From the NCBI GenBank assembly GCA_030015575.1, contig JASDDO010000006.1:102974045-103038044 (forward strand): a DNA stretch of 64,000 nt, read 5' to 3'. The first letter of the stretch is position 1. Each line of letters starts with the position of its first letter. The DNA is from Agapanthus africanus. Lineage: Eukaryota > Streptophyta > Magnoliopsida > Asparagales > Amaryllidaceae. Below, in pieces: positions 34,452 through 46,568 of the stretch. The notes beneath the pieces were generated by a model, which saw nothing but the letters and a program-made list of their open reading frames with translations, was not told the origin of the DNA and made no database searches. The position numbers and the translations under genes are program-made.

Positions 34452-34949
34452 GTTGATTGGTCGCTGCAATTAGGAGAGAGAAAAGAAACACTTTATCAAG
34501 ATGCTCTTGCAAGTTTAGAGTGGTTTTTAGTTTGTCTAAACAGGATGGCTCCCACTGTCTCTCGAATCCCTCCTCAAACCATAAAGGAAGAATTAGTGGG
34601 GATCAATCTCACCGTACAATTCTTGCTTAACCGTTCAGCCAGGCCAGTGTCGGTACTTCGAGGGAGGTTTTCCAACGCTTTCGCGAAGTTACTTACTTAA
34701 GTAACCTCTTTTCCCTGTGGGCGTAGCCCCGCTAACGCCTTTCTAGACACCTACTAGGTTTATAGCATTGATCGTTAAGTGAGAAATTTCCCGCAGAGTA
34801 GCATATACTCACAGTAGGATCGGGATCCAAATATCATCGCGTGATAAAACTAAAGGAATCCTACCAGAATCATCACACTCCAAATGGTATGCAGTGCTAC
34901 CAAGTTTCAGTTCTTTTGAAACTCCTGATGTTGACTTTTGCACCATGCT

Positions 34950-35162
34950 CTTATGACCTAGGCGTGAGGTCAAAATGTCATAAGTCATATGTCAAGTTCT
35001 ACCCATCATTATCCAGGTTAATTTGAACTTACCCGTACCTACCCTTGACGTAGGCAAAAATGGAAGTACGACTGTCTCAAACCAACACATTTTATCTATG
35101 CAACAGATAAATATCCGGCAGCTACCAATCACTATGCCTTGGCGTGAGGTCAAAATACATAG
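34950..35162 (-). other. Three-hairpin array in the leader of B
   Basis: Copies at 34950-34984 (arms CTTATGAC/GTCATAAG), about 35043-35062, and 35132-35162 (CTATG/CATAG). The first and third share GGCGTGAGGTCAAAAT; the middle one reads CTTGACGTAGGCAAAAATGG. The tip pairing is weaker than in the other copies. Element A is inserted 4-8 bp beyond the third hairpin. Confidence 0.6.
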
Positions 35163-35165
35163 CTT

Positions 35166-35170
35166 GAATA
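35166..35170. repeat. Target-site duplication GAATA, left copy (element A)
   Basis: GAATA precedes TGTTAGTG of A; repeated at 45441-45445. Confidence 0.95.
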
Positions 35171-37294
35171 TGTTAGTGTATATGCCCTAGAGGCCATTAC
35201 TGTATCATACTAGTTTGTATATTACTTAATCGAAGCTTGGGATATTCACCTTGTATAGACAATCTTGCTCAATATAGTAGTATGCTACTTGGTTTGTTTC
35301 TACTTCAATGTGTACATGTGTTTATTTTAGTATATCACCTATACACATTAGTGGAGCCCTTAGGATCTTTGCTTGATTACCAGCGTTGTGATGGCAGTCA
35401 CACTAGCGGGTGATGGGTAATCTACAAGCACATCCTTATGCAGGTCCCTAGTCGTAGGACTATCGAGACAGGGCATCGATACTCCGGAGTAGACTAGCGT
35501 ATGCGCTTCTCATCTCAGTGTGGGAGACGGTCTGTCCCGCAGCCGTCAGTACGTCGTACTTGAGATAGTATGCGGGTGCTCGTTAGGTTACGAGTACACT
35601 GGACAGGACTCGTCGGGAACTGTTGGTTAGTACTATACCTATCGTCAGTTATCAGTTCCCAGGTGACATGAGTACAGCTTAGTCCGCTGACTTGACACTG
35701 TCACTTCGCCTCGAGTGTGTTCCTACTGTACTTAGATTACTACCCTACCACGGCTCAAAGGAGTCGTGCAAACAGGTAGAAGTTGGGTGCAGTCCCGAAG
35801 CACTTGGAGGCAGTGACGGTTAGACAGGATTCGTCTCTCCAGGTATTGGGGGTTGACATCGCGCTGTGTCTAGGAGAGCCATTACACGAGTAGTCCCTGG
35901 CCAGGGCAAGCGAGATATACTGGTAGGTTTCCAGTGCTATCTCAGGGTGTTCTGGGCTACACTCCGACACGACTTGTACCGCTATTAGGGGGCTGACGTT
36001 TACCGCCCTCTAGGTCCGCCATGCGATGTATCATACGAACAGACCGGACTGTATAGAGATTGTCACATTCAGGCTCAGTAGGAGTTCAGATGGGTTTCAC
36101 CTCGTCCGTCTTCTTGTCGGCATCTACCGGGGACCGTTACGCACAGCTCGTGCCGCTTGCGGTCTGTGGTTAAACCCACTGCCAGCGTATTGTCGAGTCT
36201 TTTGAGTCCCACACAGAAAGCTATTCTCCTTTAGGCAAAAGAGTAGAGGTCGCATGGTTTTGCGACAGGTCGCATGGTTTTGCGACAGGGTTCGGTCACA
36301 TCCGTGCACTTGTGCACGTTTGGTGTCCGGACAGTTAACACTAGCGGGCTTTGGTTTAAGCTAGATCCTAGTGTATATTTTAGGATTGGTTTTTTCTCGT
36401 TTGTTTTCGTGTTCCTCGGAACGCGGATACGGGTGTGTATGCACAGTTGACAGAGAAACAGAGGCATAGGATTCTCATTGGGGTTGTTGACTGTAGACTA
36501 TTGACTTTTGGCTAAACCCTAATGAGAATAAGAAATATGATTAACAATAATATTAATTAAGTGTTATAGTGACATGGTTGTTGAGGGGTTGACTTTGTTG
36601 ACTTGTTTACTTTGTTGACCGGTTGACTAGGTTGGACTAGTTGACCATCATCATGACAATGGCTATCATTTCATTGCAAAGACTTTTGCTTGCTTGTTTA
36701 TTTATGAAAAATGAGCGCATGAAATGATATAGCCATTTTGAATTGAACCATCACATAATACTTGATTACTATTACTTATGATGGTTTTGGATTATGAGAG
36801 CTTGGATGGCAAAAGAGTTACTCATTCTCTCATTTCATTTCTCTCTCTTGCTTTAGCTCTCCCTCTTGCTCTTCCTCTTGCTCTCTCTCTCTAGTTCAAG
36901 GCAACACCCTCTCATGAGTTGAGAAACATTGCCTTAGAGATAAAAGAACCCAAATCACTTCTATACTCATCCTAATTCACAAGGTTTAGCAAACCAAGTG
37001 TTCTAGTTTCTTCAAGTTCGAAGAAGAAGCCAAAGGTGGAAGCTTTCAGGTGGATCCATCTTCGGCTCAAGGAGACGACGAGGTGAGGCCGATCCGTACA
37101 CTGGAAAGAGTTGAAGACGAAGGAGTTAAAGAAAGGTATAGCCCCCTAACCGAGTAGGTAAAACTCAAGTTAGGTTGTTAGGTAGTTGTTTAACAAAGAT
37201 CCGTATTTTGAGTCCATGTTACTACCTCTTGAAATATCGTTTTTCATCATTTCCGCTACCCCGTAAGTACCGGGAGAGGTAACGTGGACTTACA
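35171..37294 (+). repeat. 5' LTR of element A (LTR1 type)
   Basis: 2124 bp, TGTTAGTG...GGACTTACA. Contains CCTGGCCAGGG near 35896, a 19-bp tandem duplication (GTCGCATGGTTTTGCGACA twice, about 36249-36287), five TTGAC cores at 36589-36646 and a CT-rich tract at about 36835-36895. Confidence 0.95.
36589..36646 (+). promoter_or_regulatory. W-box (TTGAC) cluster in 5' LTR of A
   Basis: Five TTGAC cores followed by T or C within 58 bp, about 190-250 bp upstream of a CT-rich tract resembling a plant Y-patch. A WRKY response is inferred by analogy with stress-responsive plant LTRs. Confidence 0.5.
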
Positions 37295-37295
37295 G

Positions 37296-37307
37296 TGGTA
37301 TCAGAGC
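37296..37307 (+). other. Primer-binding site of A (initiator Met tRNA)
   Basis: TGGTATCAGAGC, one base after the LTR end. Confidence 0.95.
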
Positions 37308-37514
37308 CTTGTTAAACACTATCTAACATGTTAGCAAAGTAAGTAGAAGTTCGATCGGAAAAAATATCACGAAACAAACCCGTAAAATCAACTTTCTGCC
37401 GATTTTTTTCTGTTCCAAAAAAATGATAAATCTTACACTAAAAATCGGCTCAGGCTTTTGTTTAATCACCCAAGAAAATTGGTCCAACGAACCGGTCAAG
37501 TCGCCACAGAAACA

Positions 37515-37564
37515 CGGCGGGAGCATGCTCCCGCCGCGGTTCCGCGGCCGAGTTTACTCGGCCG
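37515..37564 (+). other. Two GC-rich leader hairpins of A
   Basis: First: a perfect 22-bp palindrome at 37515-37536, CGGCGGGAG around CATG. Second: CGGCCGAG-TTTA-CTCGGCCG at 37545-37564. 207 nt downstream of the primer-binding site. Confidence 0.82.
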
Positions 37565-38657
37565 TGGCACAATTTTGCCGCAGTGTGTTTCAGGGGTTGT
37601 TTTGGGATTTTTAAAATATGTTTTTTCTTCCAAGATTTTCCAGAAAGAAAATTTTGTTTTTGGGGCCTAAAAATCCGTATTTTGATCGAACTTCTAAAGA
37701 CTTAAGCTGACGGCTATATATCTGTGATGTGTTATATGTATTGAACGTCCGCTAATCGCTGTACGTCGATTAGTGGGGGTTATACATATCTGTGATCTGT
37801 AATGTTGATGGTATGTGTATATGAATTCATTGGATTCTCGCAGATGAATAGCCGGGGGTTGTGAGATGAGAGTTTTTCCTTTTATCTTTCAATTCATGTA
37901 ATATGTAAATTGATGTAATATTATTTTTGGCCGCACAACCGGGTCGCGGTTGTAGCCGTCATTGTATTATTTCTTTTTACTGTTTTTGCTCCTAAGATAG
38001 ACCCAAGGTGGGGTCCACAAACTACCGGGTATCTCGAAGTGCCGAGTGTCCTACTCACGTCGTTGAGGGAGGTTGCTCCGCTTAGGATATTTGGCGGGTA
38101 GTTTGCCGCACCCGTAGGGATCTAGGATGGGGTATTGGCTATTCATCATGACCGTGTAATCTGCTTTTCGTTACAGGCTCGTACGAATTGCGGATTCCTA
38201 GTATATCCAATGTGTTCATCTATGATCTGAAATGGCTATCATTGCAATATATCTATGTATGATATTATTTAGGCGTTGCTTATGTTTTGCATCCGCGCTA
38301 GTCCAGCCCCCACTCTGTCGTTAGTTAAGTAACCTTACGGGTAATGATGGGGCCCCGTGGCGAATGCGGATGGCATAAGCGTACGTCATATTTTGGTTGT
38401 TTTCTGCAATGGTAGGATTAAATGATGGGACACATTGGAATTAATGAAAGAAAAATAAACCAAGTAAAATTCGTTGGAACACTTTCAAAAACCACTCGGT
38501 TTCTTTTCAAAAATAACTTTTAAACGTGGAGCTTAAGCCACTCCTTTTAAAAGCTATCTCGTTCCTTCGATTATATCAAGTTCACTACGTTCACGATTTC
38601 GCCAAAACCATTCGTAGCCCTCTGTCGTTTCACATGAGTGGTCAATAAGTATTCAAG

Positions 38658-38867
38658 CTATGTATGTTGGCCAAAGTCAAGGCATAGTGATTGGTAGCTA
38701 TTGGTTATTCATGTGCAGCATAGATAGATGTGTTGGTTTGGGGCAGTCGTTCTACCATTTTGGCCAAAGTCAAGGGTATGTTCGGATGGGCTCAAATTAA
38801 CCTGGAGAATGACGGGTAGAACTTGACATGTGACTTATGATATTTTGGCCAAAGTCTAGGTCATAAG
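38658..38867 (+). other. Three-hairpin array in the leader of A
   Basis: Copies at 38658-38687 (CTATG/CATAG), 38753-38778 (TACC/GGTA) and 38834-38867 (CTTATGA/TCATAAG), tip TTGGCCAAAGTCAA; the third has one change (GTCTA). Same order, spacing and 210-bp span as in E, C and H. Confidence 0.68.
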
Positions 38868-39364
38868 AGCATGGGGCAAAAATCCACATCGGGAGTTTCA
38901 AAAGAACTGAAACTTGCTAGCGCTGCATACCATTTGGAGTGTGATGATTCTGGTAGGATTCCTTCAGTTTTGTCACGCAATGATATTTGGATCCCGATCC
39001 TACTGTGAGTATATGCTACTCCTCGGGAAATTTCTCACTTAACGATCAATGCTATAAACCAAGTAGGTGTCTAGAAGGGTGTTAGCGGGGCTACGCCTCC
39101 AGGGAAAAGAGGTTATTTAATTAAGAACTTCGCGCAAGCGTTGGAAAACCTCCCTCGAAGAACCGACACCAGCCTGGCCGAACGGTTAAGCAAGTATTTT
39201 ACGGAGAGATTGATCCTGACTAATTCTTCCTTTTTGGTTTGAGGAGGGATTCGAGAGATAGTGGGAGCCATCCTGTTTAGACAAATTAAAAACCACTCTA
39301 AACTTGCAAGAGCATCATGATAAAGTGTTTCTTCTCTCTCTCCTAATTGCTGCGACCAAACATC

Positions 39365-40255
39365 ATGACCGGACTTAAGTTATTACTAGATAAAAACATA
39401 CTGACAGGGCCAAACTACAAAGATTGGCTCAGGAATGTCAAAATGGCAATCACTTATGACAAGTTGGGGTATCTCCTTACCACCAAAGCTCCCCCTGTCC
39501 CAGGTCCCACCTCCAGCGTCGCGGATAAGGAAATCCGTAAGACTTGGGAGATCGATTGCGCGAAGGCCAAGTGCCTCGTGCTTTCCTCTATGGACAATGA
39601 ACATCAAAGGAGGCACGAGAATATAGACCTCGAATCCATATTTCTCCATACAAAAGAACTGTATGGAGAGCAATCTCGTATCGCGAGATACGAAGTGTCA
39701 AAGAAGTTATTTTCGGCAAGATCGGTAGCGGAACACGTGCTTAAGATGATTCGCTTCATTGAGGAGCTCGCGGGCCTTGGGACCACGTTGGAGAATGAGC
39801 TCTATACGGACTTGATTCTTCAGTCCCTTCCTTCCACTTACGCCCAGTTCATCCTGAATTTTAACTTGCAAGAAAAGGAAGTTGAACTTTCAGAGCTCCT
39901 CAACATGCTGAGGAGTGTAGAGGGCACCCTTTAGAAAGGTAGGGAAACATCCACTTTGTTCGTAGGAGGATCTTCCTCTTCTAGGTCCAAGGTGAAAGCT
40001 AAGGGAAAGAAGAAGAAAACCCTCGCCAAACCAAGGGGCGTTGTTAGTAAGGTGGATACGAATGGAAAGGCAAAAGCAACAAAGGTAGCGGGGAAGCTTT
40101 TGGATAAGGAAGAATGCTTTTACTGTCACAAGAGTGGTCACTGGAAGAAAGATTGCAGGTGTTGGAAAGCCAGAACACAGGATCTGAAGCAAGTTGCGGC
40201 TTCAGCTTCAGGTGTGTAAGTTATTGAAAACTGTCTATCAATAAATTCTACTTCC
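39365..40255 (+). pseudogene. Element A gag with two stops
   Basis: Start at ATG 39365 (MTGLKLL); upstream codons in frame have no ATG. Contains NYKDWLRNVKMAI, DCAKAKCLVLSSM, YGEQSRIARYEVSKKLFSA, then a short in-frame loss (LAVGS of the other copies is missing), LYTDLILQSLPSTYAQF, the Lys-rich linker and the knuckle CFYCHKSGHWKKDC. Stops: Gln to TAG at 39935 (GTL then KGRE) and TAA near 40217 (SGV then VIENC). Capsid protein of the element; no longer made whole. Confidence 0.92.
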
Positions 40256-40261
40256 TGGGTA

Positions 40262-43200
40262 TTGGATACCGGATCAGGATCTCATATATGTAATTCTTTG
40301 CAGGCGTTGAGAAACCGTAGGGTTTTGAAGGCAGGTGACATCACCCTCAAAGTTGCAAACGGAGATAGCATGGATGCTAAGGCCGTCGGGGACTATCACC
40401 TGGGAATGTCAGATGGACATGTTTTGGTTTTATGTAATTGCTTTTTTGTATCCAACGCAACTTGTAATATCATTTCTGTATCTTTGATTTCTAAAGAAGG
40501 TTATGAATTTGCGTTTGTAAGTAATGTTGTAAACATTCACCTTAATCAAGTTCTGATTGGGTCAGGTACATTAAGCAATAGTATATACGTACTAAACCAA
40601 CCACAGATTTTCAATGTCCAGAATACACACAAAAGAAAGTCTCCGGAAATAAATCAGACTTTCTTATGGCATTGTAGACTGGGTCACATCAATGAGAGAA
40701 GGTTGACGAAGTTACATACAGAAGGATATTTGGATCCGTTCAAATATCAATCATATGCCACTTGTCAATCCTGTCTCAAAGGAAAGATGACAAAGACTCT
40801 GTTCACTGGACACGGAGTAAGAGCTAGCGAGCTCTTGGGACTCGTACACAGCGACGTGTGCGGTCCAATGTCTACACATGCGCGAAGCGATTATTCTTAC
40901 TTCATTACTTTTACGGATGACTTTTCAAGGTACGGTTATGTCTTCTTAATGAAACATAAATCCGAAGCCTTTGGAAAATTCCAGGAATATAAGAATGAAG
41001 TAGAAATACAAACTGGAAAAAGTATCAAATCACTGAGGTCGGATCGAGGTGGTGAATACTTGAGTGCCGAGTTCCTGGATTATTTAAAAGAGAATGGAAT
41101 TCTCTCTTAGCTTACTCCTCCATACACTCCGCAACATAACGGTGTATCGGAGAGACGGAACCGAACCTTATTGGATATGGTACGGTCCATGATGAGTAAC
41201 GCTGAGTTACCGCGATCATTCTGAGGATATGCACTAGAATCGGCTGCATACCTTTTGAACCGAGTTCCAACTAAGACTGTGCCTACTACACCATATCAAA
41301 TGTGGTGTGGGAAGAAACCCTATCTTAATCACATTAAGACATGGGGATGTCCAGCTTTTGTCAAAAAGCAGCTTATGGACAAACTCGAGGCACGCTCAGT
41401 ACAGTGCAAGTTTATGGGATATCCAAAGAACTCCAAGGGATATTTCTTCTATTGCGAAGAGGAACAAAAGATTTATGTTTCTCGTCATGCCCACTTCTTG
41501 GAAACTGAGTTTTTGGAAAATCAGATAAGTGGGAGCGCAACAGAACTGGAAGAAATTCCAGAACCACGAGCTATTACTGAAAGCTTAGTAGAACCAGAGG
41601 GTTCGAAAGATCATGACATTCCTACGCCGCTCCGCAGGAGTAGTAGGCAGTCTCATCCGCCCGAGAGATACTACGGTTTTCTCATAGACGGGAATAGACA
41701 GGATTGCATCATTGATTATGATGAGCCGACTAGCTTCCAGCAGGCCATTCAGAGCGTCGACTCGGTAAAATGGCTGGATGCAATGCGGACCGAAATGGAG
41801 TCCATGTACACCAACAAAGTATGGACGTTGGACGTTGCTCCAGATGGGGTAAAACCCGGAGGATGCAAGTGGATCTTCAAGAGGAAGATTGGTGTAGATG
41901 GACAGGTTGAGACCTATAAAGCTAGACTGGTTGCAAAGGGTTTTCGTCAAAGACCTGGTTTGGACTATGACGAGACTTTTTCTCCAGCATCTATGCTGAA
42001 ATCCATTCGGATCCTTCTTGCCATTGCTGCCTTCTACGATTATGAGATTTGGCAGATGGACGTAAAGACCATTTTTCTAAATGGAAATTTAGAGGAGTGT
42101 GTTTATATGGACCAGCCAGAGGGTTTCATTCAGAGTGGGAGCAGCGGAAAGGTGTGCAAGTTGCTTAAGTCCATCTACGGACTAAAGCAGGCATCACGGA
42201 GTTGGAACATTTGTTTTGATGAGACGGTCAAAGAATTTGGCTTTATCAAAAATCCAAATGAACCATGCATCTATAGTAGAATTGTAGCGAGAACTGTAGT
42301 ATTCCTCGTTTTATACATGGATGACATTCTCTTAATAGGAAATGATATTCCTATGCTACAATCTATCAAAGGGTTCTTGTCACACAGGTTCTCCATGAAA
42401 GACCTGGGAGATGCCTCATACATTCTGGGGATCCGTATCTATCATAACAGATCCAAGAGGATACTCGTACTCTCACAGTCCAGGTACATCGACACCATAT
42501 TGAAAAGATTCAGTATGGAAGATTCCAAGAGCGGTAATCTACCGGCTTGTCACGGGATCACCCTTTCCAAAGAGATGTCTCCCAAGACTGATTTGGAAAG
42601 GGATCGCATGTCTATTATACCCTACGCTTCTGCGGTAAGCTCTATAATGTATGCGATGTTGTGTACCAGACCAGATGTAGCTTATGCACTGAGTGTGGTA
42701 AGCCGGTATCAGTCAAACCCAGGCGAGAAACACTGGATAGTAGTAAAGAACATTCTCAAGTACCTGAGAAGGACTAAAGAGATGTTCTTGGTGTATAGCG
42801 GAAAAGACCTCCAGATCGAGGCCTTTGCTGACTCCAGCTTCCAGAGTGACAAGGATGATTCCAAGTCCATGTCGGGTTATGTCTTTACCCTAAGTGGAGG
42901 GGCGGTGTGTTGGAAGAGTTCCAAACAGGAAACCGTTGCTGACTCGACGATGGAAGCGGAATATATCGCAGCTACAGATGCCGCAAAAGAAGCTGTCTGG
43001 AAAAGGAAGTTCTTAACTGAACTTCATGTGGTTCCGTCCATTATTGATCCAATACCTCTGTATTGCGACAACAACGGGGCTATAGCTTTAGCGAAGGAAC
43101 CCAGGTCCCATCAGAGATCCAGACACATCTTGACGTGGTATGACCTGATCAGGGAGATCGTGGGTCGCCAGGAGATCGAGGTTCGGAGAGTTTCTACGGA

Positions 43201-43300
43201 AGATAACACGGCTGATCCAATCACAAAGGCCTTACCCCAGACTCAGCTCGAGCGGCTGATCGAGATGATATGTCTTCGATACGCCCGTACATGGCCTTAG
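40262..43300 (+). pseudogene. Element A protease-integrase-RT-RNase H with two stops
   Basis: Protease DTGSGSHICNSL (about 40266), GAG-pre-integrase FLWHCRLGHINERRLTKL, integrase D (HSDVCGPM), D (RSDRGGEY) and E (HNGVSERRNRT), RT with QMDVKTIFLNG and YMDDILLIGND (a Met where C has Val, a common natural variant), RNase H (FADSSFQSD, STMEAEYIAA) ending ITKALPQTQLERL at TAG 43298. Stops at 41108 (ILS then LTPP, from Gln) and 41222 (RSF then GYALES, from Trp) lie within integrase. The frame from 41255 to 43300 is clean, consistent with recent decay. Confidence 0.93.
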
Positions 43301-43314
43301 TGGAAGTGGGAGAT
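43301..43314 (+). other. Polypurine tract of element A
   Basis: TGGAAGTGGGAGAT directly before TGTTAGTG of the 3' LTR. Confidence 0.88.
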
Positions 43315-45440
43315 TGTTAGTGTATATGCCCTAGAGGCCATTACTGTATCATACTAGTTTGTATATTACTTAATGGAAGCTTGGGATATTTACCTTGTAT
43401 AGACAATCTTGCTCAATATAGTAGTATGCTACTTGGTTTGTTTCTATTTCAATGTGTACATGTGTTTATTTTAGTATATCACCTATGCACATTAGTGGAG
43501 CCCTTAGGATCTTTGCATGATTACCAGCGTTGTGATGGCAGTCACACTAGTGGGGGCTGGGTAATCTACAAGCACATCCTTATGCAGTTCCCTAGTCGTA
43601 GGACTATCGAGACAGGGCATCGATACTCCGGAGTAGACTAGCGTATGCGCTTCTCATCCCAGTGTGGGAGACGGTCTGTCCCGCAGCCGTCAGTACGTCG
43701 TACTTGAGATAGTATGCGGGTGCTCGTTAGGTTACGAGTACACTGGACAGGACTCGAAGGGAACTATTGGTTGGTACTATACCTATCGTCAGTTATCAGT
43801 TCCCAGGTGACATGAGTACAGCTTAGTCCGCTGACTTGACACTGTCACTTCGTCTCGAGTGTGTTCCCACTGTACTTAGATTACTACCCTACCACGGCTC
43901 AAAGGAGTCGTGCAAACAGGTAGTAGTTGGGTGCAGTCCTGAAGCACTTGGAGGCAGTGACAGTTAGACAGGATTCGTCTCTCCCGGTATTGGGGGTTGA
44001 CATCGCGCTGTGTCTAGGAGAGTCATTACATGAGTAGTCACTGGCCAGGGCAAGCGAGATATACTGGTAGGTTTCCAGTGCTATCTCAGGGTGTTCTGGG
44101 CTACACTCCGACACGACTTGTGCCGCTATTAAGGCACTGACGTTTACCGCCCCCTAGGCCCGCCATGCGATGTATCAGACGAACAGACCGGAATGTATAG
44201 AGATTGTCACATTCAGGCTCAGTAGGAGTTCAGATGGGTTTCACCTCGTCCGTCTTCTTGTCGGCATCTACCTGGGGACCGTTACACACAGCTAGTGCCA
44301 CTTGCGGTCTGTGGTTAAACCCACTGGCAGCATAGTGTCGAGTCTTTAGAGTCCCATACAGAAAGCTATTCGCTTTTAGGAAAAAGAGTAGAGGTCGAAT
44401 GGTTTTGCGACAGGTCGCATGGTTTTGCGACAGGGTTCTGTCACATCCGTGACCTTGTGCACGTTTAGTGTCCGGACAGTTAACACTAGCAGGCTTTGGT
44501 TTAAGCCAGATCTTAGTGTACATTTTGGGATTGGTTTTATCTCGTTTGTATTCGTGTTCCTCGGAAAGCGGATGCGGGTGTGTATGCACAGTTGACAGAG
44601 AGACAGAGGCTGAGGATTCTCATTAGGGTTGTTGACTGTTGACTATTGACTTTTGGCTAAACCCTAATGAGAATAAGAAATATGATTAACAATAATATTA
44701 ATTAAGTGTTATAGTGACATGGTTGTTGAGGGATTGACTTTGTTGACTTGTTGACATTGTTGACCGGTTGACTAGGTTGGACTAGTTGACTATCATCATG
44801 ACAATGGTTATCATTTCATGGCCAAGACTTTTGCTTTCTTGTTTATTTATGCAAAATGAGTGCATGAAATAAAATAGCCATTTTAACTTGAACCATCACA
44901 TAATACTTGATTACTATTTCGTTATGATGGATTTGGATTATGAGAGCTTAGATGGCAAAACAGTTACTCATTCTCTCATTTCATTTCTCTATCTTGCTTG
45001 AGCTCTCCCTCTTGCTCCTCCTCTTGCTCTCTCTTTAGTTCAAGGCAAAACCCTCTCATGAGTTGAGAAACATTGCCTTAGAGATAAAAGAAAACCAAAA
45101 CCACTTCTCTACTCATCCTACTTCACAAGGATTAGCAAACCAAGTGTTCTAGTTTCTTCAAGTTCGAAGAAGAAGCCAAAGGTGGAAGCTTTCAGGTAGA
45201 TCCATCTTCGGCGCAAGGAGACGACGAGGTAAGGCCGGTTCGTACACCGGAAAAACTTGAAGACGAAGGAGTTCAAGAAAGGTATAGCCCCCAAACCGAG
45301 TAGGTAAAACTCAAGTTACGTTGTTAGGTAGTTGTTTAACAAAGATCCGTATTTTGAGTCCATGTTACAACATCTTGAAAAATCGTTTTTCATCATTTCC
45401 GCAAGCCCGTAAGTACCGGGAGAGGTAACGTGGACTTACA
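43315..45440 (+). repeat. 3' LTR of element A (LTR1 type)
   Basis: 2126 bp. Same 19-bp tandem duplication as the 5' LTR (about 44394-44432), so the duplication predates insertion. TTGAC cores at 44734-44790. Confidence 0.95.
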
Positions 45441-45445
45441 GAATA
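45441..45445. repeat. Target-site duplication GAATA, right copy (element A)
   Basis: Matches 35166-35170; leader of B resumes with GAATACTACCG. Confidence 0.95.
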
Positions 45446-46515
45446 CTACCGAATATTTAACTGAAATGATGGAGGGCTACGAATGGTTTTGGCAAAACTG
45501 TGAACGTGGTGAACTTGATATAATCGATGGAACGAGATAGCTTTTAAAAGGAGTGGTTCAAGCTCCACATTTTAAAAGTTTGGTTTTGAAAAGAACCGAG
45601 TGGTTTTCAAAGTGTTCTAATGACTTCTACTTGGTTTATTTTCTTGCATTAATTTTAATGCGTCCCGTCATTGCAGAAAACAACCAAAATATGGTTTACG
45701 CTTATGCCATCCGCATTCGCCACGAGGCCCCGTCATCACCCGTTAGGTTACTTAACTAACGACAGAGCGGGGGCGGGACTAGCGCGGATGCAAAACATAA
45801 GCGACACCTAAATAGATATCATATATAGATATATAGCAATGATAGTCAATCCAGATCACGGATGAACTCTTTGGATATACTAGTGATCCGCGATTCGTTC
45901 GAGCCTGGAACGAAAAGCGGATTACACGGTCGCGATGAATAGCCAAAGCCCCACCCTAGACCGCTACGGGTGCGGCAAACTACCTGCCAAGTACCCGAAG
46001 CGAAGAAACCTCCCTCAACGACATGAGTAGGCCACTCGGCACTTCGAGATACCAGGTAGTTTGTGCACCCCACCATGGGTCTATCCTAGGAGCAAAAACA
46101 GTAAAAAGAAATTATACAATGGTGGCTACAACCTCAACCCGGATGTGCTGCCAAACAAATAATATTACGTCAAATTACATGTTACATGAATGAAAGAAAA
46201 AGAAACTCTCATCTCACATCCACCCGGCTATTCATCCGCGACAATCCAACGAGTTCATATACACAAACCATCAACATTACAGATCACAGATATGTATAAC
46301 CCCCACTAATCGACGTATAGCGATTAGCGAACGTTCAATACGTATATAACATCACAGATATAACCCATTAGCCAAAGTATAGGGAAGTTCGATCAAAAAT
46401 ACGGATTTATAACCACCCCAAATACAAATTTCTTTTCTGGAAAATCTGGGCAGAAATAAAATATACCAAAAATCCCAAAACAGTAACAGAAGAACACTGC
46501 AAGGAAAATGACCCA

Positions 46516-46568
46516 CGGCCGAGTCAACTCGGCCGCGGATCCACGGCAGGAGCAAGCTTCTGCCGTGG
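46516..46568 (-). other. Two GC-rich leader hairpins of B
   Basis: CGGCCGAG-TCAA-CTCGGCCG (46516-46535) and CCACGGCAG...CTGCCGTGG with a GAGCAAGCTT tip (46541-46568). In element sense the order is large hairpin then CGGCCGAG hairpin, as in A and H. 204 nt downstream of the primer-binding site. Confidence 0.78.

Larger units (their letters stand above)
34452..35170 (-). other. Element B leader, gag-proximal part
   Basis: Non-coding; matches the leaders of A, C, E and H. Contains the three-hairpin array. Interrupted at GAATA by element A. Confidence 0.82.
37308..39364 (+). other. Element A leader, non-coding
   Basis: About 2.06 kb with no gene. Contains the tandem GC-rich hairpins (37515-37564), CGTTAG...TAACC-type inverted repeat near 38320, and the three-hairpin array (38658-38867) about 500 nt before gag. 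Confidence 0.82.
35171..45440 (+). mobile_element. Element A: complete Ty1/copia retrotransposon
   Basis: 10,270 bp. 5' LTR 35171-37294, primer-binding site 37296-37307, leader to 39364, gag and pol 39365-43300, polypurine tract, 3' LTR 43315-45440, 5-bp target duplication GAATA. LTRs differ at roughly 3% of sites in the two ~300-bp stretches I compared. Four in-frame stops and no frameshift noticed, so it decayed after insertion. It lies in the leader of B. Confidence 0.96.

Noticed and set aside
36835-36895. CT-rich (AGAGAG on the other strand) microsatellite in LTR1 copies
   Set aside because: Too simple to call a repeat array of its own; kept only as a possible Y-patch in the promoter discussion.
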